DNA from: an uncultured Bacteroidales bacterium
GTDB lineage: Bacteria > Bacteroidota > Bacteroidia > Bacteroidales > Paludibacteraceae
Direction of reading: 5' to 3'
Assembly: GCA_902778935.1 (NCBI GenBank)
Contig: CACYZT010000002.1
Span: forward strand, 124,001-188,000
DNA: 64,000 nucleotides
This document shows, one piece after another, positions 7,805-16,713 of this stretch. Every line of letters begins with the position of its first letter. The stretch's first letter is position 1. Under the pieces are notes generated by a model. It made no database searches, had not been told where the DNA came from, and saw only the letters and a list, made by a program, of their open reading frames with translations. Made by a program: the position numbers and the translations under genes.

Positions 7805-9151
7805 ATGGAACAATTTGCACATTCCGCATGGTCGCTGATTCCGTTCGGCCTCATGCTTTTGATGATTGCGATCGGTCCGCTGGTGGCCGAGCATTGGTGG
7901 GAAAAGAATGCCAACAAACTCATTGTTTCGCTCTTTTTGGGCGTGCCGGTAGCGGTGTGCCTGATTATGGGTGGGATGATGCACGAGTTAGAGCATCAGA
8001 TTTTCTTCGACTATGTACCCTTTATCATTCTTCTGCTGTCGCTGTTTGTCATCACCGGCGGTATTCATTTCTCCGGCGACCTGAAAGCGAAGCCTTGGGT
8101 CAACACCGGTTTCCTGGGTTTGGGTTGGATTCTATCCTCCGTGATGGGTACTACCGGCGCAGCGATGCTGCTTATCCGTCCGCTTATCGAGACCAACAAA
8201 CAGCGTGAACACAAGGTTCACACTATCCTGTTCTTCATCGCTCTCGTGGCCAACTGCGGCGGTTTGCTGACGCCGCTGGGCGACCCTCCTTTGTTCATGC
8301 TCTTCCTTCGCGGGGCTCATTTCACATGGTTCTTGCATCTGGCACCGGAGTGGGCCGTTACCGGCATCACGCTGCTGGCCATCTATTTCGCATTGGATTC
8401 CTATTACTACCGGAAAGAGCACTGGACATCCCTCTCTGCGGACTCCCGCGAGGCTACGCCGCTGGTGATGAAAGGTACCGTCAACTTCCTTTACCTGTTA
8501 GGCGTAGTGCTGGCTGTGGCTTTCATCAATGAAGGAACCATCAAGGCGATGGGTGCGCACGATGCGCCGCTGTGGCTCAAATACCTGCGTGAGATTGTGT
8601 TGCTGTCGCTCACCGGACTCTCGCTGTACACCACGAAGAAAGAAGTGCGCTATGACGACAACAAATTCAGTTGGACTCCGATTATAGAGGTAGCCGTTCT
8701 TTTCTTGGGCATCTTTACCACGATGACTCCTGCCTTGGCTTATCTCAAGGCACATGCCGCCGACCTCGGCTTCACCCATCCGTGGCAGTTCTATTATGCC
8801 ACCGGTGCCCTGTCCGCCTTCCTGGATAACACGCCTACTGCCGTTGCCTTCCACGGCGTGGCTACGGGTCTGCCGGAGAGTTTGGCAGCCGCTGATGCAG
8901 GTGTCGTAACAGGCATGTTCGAGGGCGTGAGCTTTGTAGCCGGTATTCCGGAGATATTGCTCAAAGCCATCTCCATTGCAGCGGTAATGTTCGGCTCGCT
9001 GACCTATATCGGTAACGGACCGAACTTCATGGTCAAGGCCATCGCGGAGGAAAGCGGTATCAAGATGCCGTCGTTCTTCGGCTATATGATGAAGTTCAGC
9101 TTGGTTATCCTCCTGCCGGTTTACATCATCGTACAACTGATATTTATATAA
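7805..9151 (+). CDS. NhaD-like sodium:proton antiporter (CitMHS/ArsB superfamily)
   Basis: 448 residues, about eleven to twelve hydrophobic helices. Motifs of the ion-transporter superfamily NhaD branch are visible: GGIHFSGDL, GTTGAAMLLIRPLIETN, ANCGGLLTPLGDPPLFMLFL, and the second half DNTPTAVAFHG plus NGPNFMVKAIAE. NhaD proteins exchange Na+ or Li+ for protons in the inner membrane and help set cytosolic ion balance. The dedA-family gene begins 4 bases after the stop, so the two are co-transcribed. Substrate is inferred from the family only. Confidence 0.85.
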   Translation: MEQFAHSAWSLIPFGLMLLMIAIGPLVAEHWWEKNANKLIVSLFLGVPVAVCLIMGGMMHELEHQIFFDYVPFIILLLSLFVITGGIHFSGDLKAKPWVNTGFLGLGWILSSVMGTTGAAMLLIRPLIETNKQREHKVHTILFFIALVANCGGLLTPLGDPPLFMLFLRGAHFTWFLHLAPEWAVTGITLLAIYFALDSYYYRKEHWTSLSADSREATPLVMKGTVNFLYLLGVVLAVAFINEGTIKAMGAHDAPLWLKYLREIVLLSLTGLSLYTTKKEVRYDDNKFSWTPIIEVAVLFLGIFTTMTPALAYLKAHAADLGFTHPWQFYYATGALSAFLDNTPTAVAFHGVATGLPESLAAADAGVVTGMFEGVSFVAGIPEILLKAISIAAVMFGSLTYIGNGPNFMVKAIAEESGIKMPSFFGYMMKFSLVILLPVYIIVQLIFI

Positions 9152-9155
9152 AGCA

Positions 9156-9809
9156 ATGTCTCTTATTGATAAAATCATCGCGTGGTATTCGGTGCACATG
9201 AACTATGCATCGATTACTGCGCTGATGGCTGTTGAGTCATCGTTCATCCCGTTTCCGAGCGAAGTAGTTATCCCGCCTGCCGCGTTCGTAGCCGGTCAGC
9301 CGGAGAGCGTACTCTGCGCAACCGGCAATTACCTGGTGGACGTGCTGATTATCGTTCTGTTCGGCACGCTGGGAGCTATGATAGGCGCTATCATCAACTA
9401 TGGTTTGTCCGTGTGGCTGGGACGTATCGTCATCTATAAGTTCGCAGACAGCAAACTCGGACACATGTGTCTGCTGTCGAGCGAGAAGATACAACGCGCA
9501 GAGGAGTATTTCCGCGAGAAAGGCAATGTATCGACCTTCATCGGCCGTTTCATTCCCGGTATCCGACAACTCATCTCTATCCCTGCCGGACTGAGCCGTA
9601 TGAACTTCGGCGCTTTCCTGTGGTGGACCTTCCTCGGCGCCTTCATTTGGAATTGTGTGCTGGCGGCTATCGGTTATGTAGCAGCCGGTCAGATGGACGT
9701 CATCAAAGAATATAGCCACGAACTAAGCGTGGCTATACTCGTTCTGCTCGGAGCAGTTATTCTTTATTACGGTATCAAATATATTATTGCTTTAGCCAAG
9801 CGCAAATAG
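9156..9809 (+). CDS. DedA-family membrane protein
   Basis: 217 residues, multi-pass. The DedA/SNARE-associated signature is clear: an acidic membrane motif early (ALMAVESSFIPFPSEVV) and the G-R-F-x-P-x-x-R motif in FIGRFIPGIRQLISIPAGLS. DedA proteins act as lipid (undecaprenyl phosphate or phospholipid) translocases and affect proton motive force and envelope integrity. It starts 4 bases after the antiporter gene. Its last 26 bases overlap the 3' end of the convergent Wzz-like gene. Confidence 0.9.
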   Translation: MSLIDKIIAWYSVHMNYASITALMAVESSFIPFPSEVVIPPAAFVAGQPESVLCATGNYLVDVLIIVLFGTLGAMIGAIINYGLSVWLGRIVIYKFADSKLGHMCLLSSEKIQRAEEYFREKGNVSTFIGRFIPGIRQLISIPAGLSRMNFGAFLWWTFLGAFIWNCVLAAIGYVAAGQMDVIKEYSHELSVAILVLLGAVILYYGIKYIIALAKRK

Positions 9810-10734
9810 CTTTGCGTCGGTCAATCAGTTCGGCGAGTGCACAACCGCCAATCCACGCCAGCAAGAAGCAGATAATCAGATACTTGAAGCGACCGTTAAC
9901 GGGTTTGGGATTTACATAGAAGTGATTTTCCAATACCACGGGAGCGGTCGCTAACTGCATCCTATGGTCCACAGCCTGGAGGTGCTCCTGCTGCTCGTAA
10001 ATCTTATCCAGGAAGAGGTGAATACGGCGCTCGCCGTAGAAGTTAACCCCATTTCCTACGTATGCCGGCGGAACGGTCGAAGAAGGCGTGTAGTAATAGT
10101 AATGACTGGTGAGGCTGTCCAGCTTAAGCGCCTGGCGATGGTTGAACGCCACCTCTTCGCATAAGTTCGCATAGTACGGCACATAAGCCTGCTGCAGCGC
10201 CGCATTGGAATTGAGGTACTCCATCAGCGCTTTCTCGATAGCCGGCACGGAGTCGAGATTACGAGACTTGACGCGGAACTGCAGGCACAAACGGTCCTGC
10301 ATCTGAACCTTCACCGTGTCCGTCGGAGACGACTTACGCTTGAAGTCCACATAATCCGCTACGCCGTCATCCAGACAGTCGATAACGCGGAAGGTCTCAA
10401 AACGCATAGCCGTTCTGCTCTTCAGCAGCGGATAGATAGCCGAGTATCCCGGCAGCAGGTTACCCGAACGAAGCGGCAGAAACGCCTGCTCGAACTGCTG
10501 AATAGAACCACCGTTGATGAGAGCAACCGCACTGACCTTATACGTCAAATTGTCGTGACGGGTGTAGTACAGCGCCGCCGCTATTCCTAACGCAACGAGC
10601 GTCAACACTATCCACCAGTAGCGATAGGTCAACTTAATCATGTGCAGGAATAGTTGCCAACAGGCATTGCAAGCACGACCGATGGCACGACCGCAAGCCA
10701 TGCAAAGGTCAAAGAAATTCATGTCTTTTTCCAT
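9784..10734 (-). CDS. Wzz-like chain-length/polysaccharide co-polymerase-type protein
   Basis: 316 residues starting at ATG 10734 (MEKDMNFF); an upstream TTG is less likely. Two transmembrane segments bracket a large extracytoplasmic domain: about residues 39-59 (YWWIVLTLVALGIAAALYYT) and 284-304 (YLIICFLLAWIGGCALAEL). This is the topology of Wzz/Wzc-type co-polymerases, which set O-antigen or capsule chain length; the C-terminal helix has small residues in place of the usual Pro/Gly-rich motif, so the assignment is by shape. It follows ftsZ by 33 bases on the same strand, an unusual neighbour for the division cluster, and overlaps dedA convergently. Confidence 0.6.
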   Translation of the reverse strand: MEKDMNFFDLCMACGRAIGRACNACWQLFLHMIKLTYRYWWIVLTLVALGIAAALYYTRHDNLTYKVSAVALINGGSIQQFEQAFLPLRSGNLLPGYSAIYPLLKSRTAMRFETFRVIDCLDDGVADYVDFKRKSSPTDTVKVQMQDRLCLQFRVKSRNLDSVPAIEKALMEYLNSNAALQQAYVPYYANLCEEVAFNHRQALKLDSLTSHYYYYTPSSTVPPAYVGNGVNFYGERRIHLFLDKIYEQQEHLQAVDHRMQLATAPVVLENHFYVNPKPVNGRFKYLIICFLLAWIGGCALAELIDRRKAICAWLKQ

Positions 10735-10767
10735 ATTCAATATTCTTTATTCATTATTCTCTAATCC

Positions 10768-12027
10768 CTATTTCCTGCGAATCCATCCGAACGGACGATG
10801 CGAACTTTTCTCCTCCTCTTCGGGTTTCGCCTCCTCCTCTACAGTGATGACCACTTCTTCGGCAGCCGCGGAAGACGTATGTTCGCGAGCCTGACGAGCT
10901 TGCGCCTCGGCTCCTTCGGCGAAGAGCGTCTCGCTCAGGTCAATCATCTGCACATGCTCGTCCTCCATCGGTTTCGGGGTCTGCGTCGGATAGTTATCTT
11001 CGATAGCCTCGGTAATGGTCTTCTTGCCCTCTTCGGCATCCTCGGAAGGCAGTCCGTCCACTTTATAGCCCGTGGCAATGACCGTTACGCGCACCTCATC
11101 GCCCAGACTCTCATCGATGGAAGCACCCCACTGCACCTCGATATCGTCTCCCACTTCCTGGACGAACTCGTTGATCTGGTCTATCTCCTCCATGACAATC
11201 GCGTGCTCGGTAGAGCAGTAGAACTGCAGCAGGATACGCTCGGCTCCATGCACATCATTGGTATTAACCAGCGGCGAGTTGAGCGCATCGTTAATGGCAT
11301 TGGTGATACGTTTCTCACCGGACGCACGACCGATATTCATGATGGCCACGCCGCCTTTCTTGAGCGTGTTGCGCACATCGGCAAAGTCGGTATTGATATA
11401 TCCCGGCACGGTGATAATCTCCGCGATCGCACGCGCAGCGTTTGCCACTACGTCATCGGACTTACTGAAGGCATTGAGCAGGTTAAGCTCCGGGTAAATC
11501 TGTTTCAGTTTCTCGTTATTGATGATGAGCAGCGCATCCACATGTTTCGCCAGACGGGCAACACCTGTCATCGCTTTCTCTATCTTCTTCTTGCCCTCGA
11601 ACGCAAACGGGATAGTAACGATACCAACGGTCAGAATACCCATCTCCTGCGCCACTTCGGCGACTACCGCTGACGCACCGGTACCTGTTCCACCGCCCAT
11701 ACCGGCTGTGATGAACAACATCTGCGTACCATCGTTGAGTGCCTCGCGGATATGGTCACGACTCTCTTCAGCGTACTGACGCGCTACGTCGGGATTACCT
11801 CCGGCACCCAGACCGGGACCCAATTGTAACTTACTGGGCACCGATGATTTGACGAGCACCTGGCGATCGGTGTTGCAAACCAGGAAAGAGACATCTTTCA
11901 GTCCCTGGCGATGCATATAATTGACCGCATTGCATCCGCCGCCACCGACACCGATGACTTTGATGATGCTATCTTCCGTTAAGCCTTCCAACGGCAATGT
12001 GATTAAATCTTCATCCATATTTTTCAT
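10768..12027 (-). CDS. ftsZ: Cell division GTPase FtsZ
   Basis: 419 residues. FtsZ polymerises into the Z ring that organises septal wall synthesis. The nucleotide site is plain: GGGGCNAVNYM near the N-terminus and the tubulin signature GGGTGTG in GMGGGTGTGASAV; the T7 loop reads INTDFADVR. After the conserved domain come an acidic variable linker and a C-terminal end with SSHRPFGWIRRK, a basic tail instead of the commonest conserved peptide form. The start may be 12027 or the ATG at 12018. It lies 6 bases after ftsA and is followed by the Wzz-like gene. Confidence 0.98.
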   Translation of the reverse strand: MKNMDEDLITLPLEGLTEDSIIKVIGVGGGGCNAVNYMHRQGLKDVSFLVCNTDRQVLVKSSVPSKLQLGPGLGAGGNPDVARQYAEESRDHIREALNDGTQMLFITAGMGGGTGTGASAVVAEVAQEMGILTVGIVTIPFAFEGKKKIEKAMTGVARLAKHVDALLIINNEKLKQIYPELNLLNAFSKSDDVVANAARAIAEIITVPGYINTDFADVRNTLKKGGVAIMNIGRASGEKRITNAINDALNSPLVNTNDVHGAERILLQFYCSTEHAIVMEEIDQINEFVQEVGDDIEVQWGASIDESLGDEVRVTVIATGYKVDGLPSEDAEEGKKTITEAIEDNYPTQTPKPMEDEHVQMIDLSETLFAEGAEAQARQAREHTSSAAAEEVVITVEEEAKPEEEEKSSHRPFGWIRRK

Positions 12028-12033
12028 TGTTAA

Positions 12034-13317
12034 TTATTCGCTTTCAATAAACATATCAAGGGTTGTTTCTTTCATTCGCTCGAAGAAATTAGGGCGCTGA
12101 ACCATCTGGTTCTTATGCGTATCTCGGTAGTCCTGCCCCAGCAGGATAGTACCGATGAGCGATGTGTATTGTGGCGAGAGGTATTTCTCATCCGTATCCC
12201 GATGAAGCAGCAGATTATGTGCGCCGTACTGAACCGTTACGGACGTATGATTTTGGATATACTCCGCTATGCCTTGCAGCATGCTGCCGCCTCCGGTGAT
12301 ATAGAGCGTCGTTATGCGGCTCTCCACTTTCTTCAATTCCTCAAACAGCGGGTCGAGTATCTCCTGCAGTTTCAGTTCGATAGCCTCAGCCAGCTCCTGC
12401 GAGTCAATCACCATATCACCTCCTATCTCCGGAGAAGCGGGTACGCGCAGACGCACTTTTTTCTCCACAAATTCAGGCGCTGCACATCCGTATTTCTTCT
12501 TGAGCACTTCGGCGGTATTAAAACTCATGCCTTGCTGCTCCAACATACGGGTGATATGATAGCCGCCCTTAGGTACCACTTTGTTTAGCAAGTACTGTCC
12601 TCCCTTATAGACAGTCAGGGTGGTAGTCTGCGCTCCGAGGTCCAGCACAGCACATCCGTTCATCAGCACATGATTGCCGTCGCAGGTAGCGAACGCGGAC
12701 AGCAGGCACTCCGGCCGTACGAAGGCATGCTCGATACTTCGTGCCGCCTGTGAGAACGCTTTCTGCATTTGCGTGTCAATCATTTTGCGTCCGCAGAAAG
12801 CCGTGTAATGAGCCTCAACGAGTGCTGCACGCTGCTCTTCACTCGGAATCTCGTCCTGCTCTACTCCGTCGAGTTTGAAATAACTGGGCACAAGTCCCAA
12901 AACCGCCACTTCGGGATTACGGAGTTCGATTTTCTGCTTGCACTCCCGCTCCATGTCGTCGAGCAACGATTGACTAATCTCTTTCTTTCTCGCCTGGTCA
13001 CGCCGCGAATAGACCGCTACGATCTGCATCGATTGTCCGCCAAGCGACACAAAAGCCGTGGGCAGTTCGCTCACTCCGATGCGGTTCGCCAACAGTTTAA
13101 GCACCTCGGCAATGACATATCCGGCATTGCTGGATTGCGTGATAATACCTTGCTCGACACAGAGGTTGCCGAGTTTCTGCGAACGCTCCTCCACGCCCAG
13201 GATTTGGAATAAATCCGGCGCTATGCGTCTCGCAGCAGCAGCACGCACGCAGTCACTTCCGAGGTCAATCGCCACAAGGGGAAGCGAATCGGCTGGTTGT
13301 TGTTGTTTTCTTGCCAT
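12034..13317 (-). CDS. ftsA: Cell division protein FtsA
   Basis: 427 residues, actin fold. FtsA tethers FtsZ to the inner membrane and recruits late division proteins. Visible are the N-terminal phosphate loop (LPLVAIDLGSDCVRAAAA), the second phosphate loop (GCAVLDLGAQTTTLTVYKGG) and the adenosine motif (LYITGGGSMLQGIAEYI). The C-terminal amphipathic membrane helix is likely in the last residues (FFERMKETTLDMFIE). It sits between ftsQ (21-base gap) and ftsZ (6-base gap) in the conserved division order. Confidence 0.95.
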   Translation of the reverse strand: MARKQQQPADSLPLVAIDLGSDCVRAAAARRIAPDLFQILGVEERSQKLGNLCVEQGIITQSSNAGYVIAEVLKLLANRIGVSELPTAFVSLGGQSMQIVAVYSRRDQARKKEISQSLLDDMERECKQKIELRNPEVAVLGLVPSYFKLDGVEQDEIPSEEQRAALVEAHYTAFCGRKMIDTQMQKAFSQAARSIEHAFVRPECLLSAFATCDGNHVLMNGCAVLDLGAQTTTLTVYKGGQYLLNKVVPKGGYHITRMLEQQGMSFNTAEVLKKKYGCAAPEFVEKKVRLRVPASPEIGGDMVIDSQELAEAIELKLQEILDPLFEELKKVESRITTLYITGGGSMLQGIAEYIQNHTSVTVQYGAHNLLLHRDTDEKYLSPQYTSLIGTILLGQDYRDTHKNQMVQRPNFFERMKETTLDMFIESE

Positions 13318-13338
13318 AATACTGTAAAGGTTTTAGGT

Positions 13339-14094
13339 TTATTGATTATTAGGGGCTTTGCGCCCGATGACTTGTCCGCGGAAACGGACATCATATTCGT
13401 AGTATTCCTTATCGCGTGTGGCCTCTGCGCTATTCTCGAGGAAGGTACGCAGTTTTGCCAACTTACTCTCGTAGTTCCGCAGATTACCCATGACAACACG
13501 CGTTGCCTTCTCGCCACGGATATACAGATAAATCATCTGCGGCGAAGCGACATAGACGTAACGGATACGCTGACGCCAATAGGGCTCGTCCTGCAACCAT
13601 TGTGCGAAATCCGCCAAGGGGCCGGAAGCCATCTGCACGCCCACGGCGCCGGTAACGAGCATGACACTATCGCGCACTACTGCCCGCGCTTGCATCACAC
13701 GGCGGTCGGTATCGATGATATAGGCATCGCCGGGCACATTCACACGGAGCAAAGGTACCCGCTGCGTCAAGCGCACGCGCATGTCGTTCTGCGGCGTCAT
13801 GTAGCACTCTGCCGTTCGTACCATCGGATGATGGGCGATGGTCGTTTCTATGCGGTGTAATGTCATCGCGTCCAAAGGCCTACCGATGGGATAGAGTTCG
13901 TTCGCCATTAATATTGCGTTCAGGTCACCGGGCGTCACATATTGCCGCTCATCGATATCCTCGATGATATAAGTCAGCGAACGGCACGGCTCATCCGCCG
14001 GACGCATCCGATAGCCCCAGACGGTCGCCGTCAGCAGGATAACCACAGTCAGGCTAACTCCCACACCGGTCCATATTATTCGCGCGGTACTCAC
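13339..14094 (-). CDS. ftsQ: FtsQ-like cell division protein
   Basis: 251 residues. Cytosolic start, one transmembrane helix (about residues 8-27, WTGVGVSLTVVILLTATVWG) and a periplasmic POTRA-like and beta domain, as in FtsQ, which links early and late divisome parts. Sequence is divergent, as usual in Bacteroidota, so the call leans on size, topology and position between murC and ftsA. The start codon is GTG at 14094, overlapping the murC stop in a GTGA arrangement that suggests translational coupling. Confidence 0.85.
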   Translation of the reverse strand: MSTARIIWTGVGVSLTVVILLTATVWGYRMRPADEPCRSLTYIIEDIDERQYVTPGDLNAILMANELYPIGRPLDAMTLHRIETTIAHHPMVRTAECYMTPQNDMRVRLTQRVPLLRVNVPGDAYIIDTDRRVMQARAVVRDSVMLVTGAVGVQMASGPLADFAQWLQDEPYWRQRIRYVYVASPQMIYLYIRGEKATRVVMGNLRNYESKLAKLRTFLENSAEATRDKEYYEYDVRFRGQVIGRKAPNNQ

Positions 14095-15485
14095 TTATCG
14101 TTCATATTCATTAATGCGTCTGTTATCGGCTGCACCAAGCGGTCTATGTCTCCTGCTCCGACCGTAAGGATGACCACTGGTTGTTCGCTTTCGCTCAACC
14201 GTTTCTTCAGTTCGGCTATCAGTTCCGCTTTCTGCACCACTTGTCCTCCGAGCATCTCACTGGTCACGCCGGGAATAGGCAGTTCGCGAGCCGGATAGAT
14301 AGGCAGCAGGATAGTCTCGTCCAGCGTCCCGAGCACACGGGTGAAGTCCGCTGCGAAATCACGCGTACGAGTATATAAATGCGGCTGGAAAACGCCTATC
14401 AGCTTGCGCTCGGGGAATAGTTTGCGAATCGAGTCTATCGCCGTAGCCATCTCTTCCGGATGGTGGGCGTAATCGTCTATATAGACCACCTTCGGCGTAT
14501 TGACATGGATATTGAAGCGCCTCAGCACTCCCTGGAACGAAGCCAAACGTTCGCGTACTTGCTCCACAGGCGTACCTACGGTCAAGGCAACCGCCATCGC
14601 GGCTACAGCGTTCTCGATATTCACCCACACGGGCACGCCAAGTTGCAAATCTTTCAACGTTCCCGAAGGCGTCACCAAATCAAATCGTATCTGCCCGTTG
14701 GTTACTTTTATATTCTCCGCGTAGAAGTCAGGCAAATCATTTTTAATTTTTAATTCTTCTTTTTTAATTACCCCGTAGGTGTAGCATTTGACGCCGGGTT
14801 GCAAACGCGGTTGCAAGGCGATACCGTGCTTCATGACAAGCGCGCCGCTGATGAGACTCGTATAGTGCGCGAAGGCTTCGCGATACGCCTCTGCCGTGCC
14901 GTAGATATCCAGATGGTCGGCATCCACAGCCGTGACGACGGATATATAAGGTGTGAGATGATGGAACGAGCGGTCGTACTCATCCGCCTCCACTACCACA
15001 TATTCGCTCTCGCTATCCAGCAGCAGGTTCGTATGATAATTCATACTGATGCCGCCGAGAAACGCATTCACGGGGTTCAACAGATGTGCCAGCATCGTGC
15101 TGGTGGTCGTCTTTCCGTGCGTACCGGCTACGCAGAGCGCTTTCATCTGCCGCGTCACGAGTCCCAGTACTTCCGCCCGTTTGCGGATGTCAAAGTTCTG
15201 CTCACGGAGGAAAGTATAGATGATGCTGTCTTCGGGCACCGCGGGCGTACGTACGACGAGCGTGTGCGCGCAATCCATATCTATCTTTTGGCGGCGGAGC
15301 GCAGACAAATCGTCCTCATAGATGACGTCTATTCCTTCGTTCTCCAGTTCTTTGGTCAGAGGTGACGGTGTCCGGTCATAACCGGCAACAGCATATCCCC
15401 GATGACGGAAATAGCGCGCAAGGGCACTCATGCCTATACCTCCGATGCCCAAGAAGTAGAAATTATGTATATCTGTATGGTTCAT
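14091..15485 (-). CDS. murC: UDP-N-acetylmuramate--L-alanine ligase (MurC)
   Basis: 464 residues. MurC adds L-alanine to UDP-MurNAc in the cytosol, the first step of the peptide stem. Visible are the Rossmann start (NFYFLGIGGIGMSALARYF), the ATP loop (AGTHGKTTTSTMLAHLL), and the Mur-ligase motifs VVEADEYDRSF and DDYAHHPEEM. One oddity: residues about 239-251 (IKKEELKIKNDLP) are encoded by an AT-rich tract of AATTTTTA-type repeats (14738-14770), an in-frame insertion in a peripheral loop. It overlaps ftsQ by 4 bases and follows the helical-protein gene by 7. Confidence 0.97.
   Translation of the reverse strand: MNHTDIHNFYFLGIGGIGMSALARYFRHRGYAVAGYDRTPSPLTKELENEGIDVIYEDDLSALRRQKIDMDCAHTLVVRTPAVPEDSIIYTFLREQNFDIRKRAEVLGLVTRQMKALCVAGTHGKTTTSTMLAHLLNPVNAFLGGISMNYHTNLLLDSESEYVVVEADEYDRSFHHLTPYISVVTAVDADHLDIYGTAEAYREAFAHYTSLISGALVMKHGIALQPRLQPGVKCYTYGVIKKEELKIKNDLPDFYAENIKVTNGQIRFDLVTPSGTLKDLQLGVPVWVNIENAVAAMAVALTVGTPVEQVRERLASFQGVLRRFNIHVNTPKVVYIDDYAHHPEEMATAIDSIRKLFPERKLIGVFQPHLYTRTRDFAADFTRVLGTLDETILLPIYPARELPIPGVTSEMLGGQVVQKAELIAELKKRLSESEQPVVILTVGAGDIDRLVQPITDALMNMNDK
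14738..14770. repeat. AT-rich short-repeat tract inside murC
   Basis: A run of AATTTTTA-like units (plus strand TTTTTAATTTTTAATTC) of the same kind as the intergenic tract near 7770. It is in frame and encodes a Lys/Glu-rich stretch in a loop of MurC. Confidence 0.65.
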
Positions 15486-15492
15486 TCCACTG

Positions 15493-16710
15493 TTAATTCA
15501 AAAGATTGTCCTCAAGCATATAAACGAACTCCACGGGTACTCCATGCTCGATGAGCACACGCCGGTCGGGACGGAAGACATTGTAGAACTCCTTGGCGGT
15601 TTTGTACATCTGCCGCGCCTGGCGGTAAAACTCCATCGCCATCATCCGGTCGCCCTGCAGCAACATACAATGTCCATAGTTGATATAATCTGCAGGCTCG
15701 TTGGCTCCACGCCGCAGGATATTGACATACCATTCTTCGCCTACCTTCGGGAAATCCCACATCAAATCCCTGTTGCCGATGGTCAGATAGGTTATGGTCA
15801 AAGCCCGTTCGTACACATCGTTGCCGCGAATGAGGATATCGTACAACCCTGTCTGCGGCAGGATAGCCACCAAACCGGACATATACTCCGCTTCGGATTT
15901 GGGCACCCAGTTATAGAAAGTCGTCAGGTCGTTTTTAATCCCCGTCGCGTTAATCAGTTTCTGCATCTCAACCGGCAAATCCATCATCGCCCTTTCGCCC
16001 GTTGCGTATTCCTCAAGCCAGTTGGCTTTGGAGGACTTGACGAGCGCACAGAGCACCTCAACGGCATGGTTGGCTCCATCGTTCATCTCGTTGAGAGCCG
16101 CAGCGAACGCATCCTGTATCTGCGGGAAGAAATCCATGCGGATGTCATAGTGGATGAGAAGCGTCATCACATTTGCCAGACACTGGTCCGCCACGATATC
16201 GTTGCTCGAATCGAAGCCGTCGATAAGCGTGAGGATAGCATCCTGCGAGAAGCACTCACGCAGGTTGCGCGTCAGAGCTGTGATAGCCAGCAGAGCCATG
16301 CCTGTATTCTCCGCGTTCATAGCCGAGCGGAGCCATTGGAAATCCTCCGGCGTCATCCGGATACAATTGGAGAAATACTGGATGACGGACTGCGGCGAGT
16401 CTGGACTGAAACCGTGCATTCGCGGCGACAGACCTCTCTTGAGACGAAGGTCAGCGTACAAAGCGTCCACCAGTTGATAGGTGTCACCCGTCAACTTACC
16501 CAATTCATCCGCCATGCCGGGTTCGTCCACATTGAGCCATTTGACAAACAAATCGTGGTAACGCGCACGGATGGTACGATAGGCATCCTCGTACGGATTG
16601 TCCAACCCTAACTCGTTGAGCCATGGACGCACAATCACCAGGGCATGCTCTATCATGCACTCGCCTAACGCACGCTCGATCGTGTTTATTTGTTCGTCAA
16701 GGGACTGCAT
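15493..16710 (-). CDS. Helical repeat protein of unknown function in the division operon
   Basis: 405 residues, soluble and almost wholly helical, with no signal peptide. The N-terminal part (INTIERALGECMIEHALVIV, LVDALYADLRLKRGLSPRM) and the middle look like HEAT- or TPR-type repeats. Near the end a TPR-like pair is visible (YINYGHCMLLQGDRMMAMEF). No catalytic motif. Proteins of this kind occur widely in Bacteroidales as hypothetical TPR proteins. It lies between the GT2 gene (3-base gap) and murC (7-base gap), the place where murG is often found, so a role in envelope assembly or as a scaffold is possible but unproven. Confidence 0.75.
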   Translation of the reverse strand: MQSLDEQINTIERALGECMIEHALVIVRPWLNELGLDNPYEDAYRTIRARYHDLFVKWLNVDEPGMADELGKLTGDTYQLVDALYADLRLKRGLSPRMHGFSPDSPQSVIQYFSNCIRMTPEDFQWLRSAMNAENTGMALLAITALTRNLRECFSQDAILTLIDGFDSSNDIVADQCLANVMTLLIHYDIRMDFFPQIQDAFAAALNEMNDGANHAVEVLCALVKSSKANWLEEYATGERAMMDLPVEMQKLINATGIKNDLTTFYNWVPKSEAEYMSGLVAILPQTGLYDILIRGNDVYERALTITYLTIGNRDLMWDFPKVGEEWYVNILRRGANEPADYINYGHCMLLQGDRMMAMEFYRQARQMYKTAKEFYNVFRPDRRVLIEHGVPVEFVYMLEDNLLN

Positions 16711-16713
16711 AAC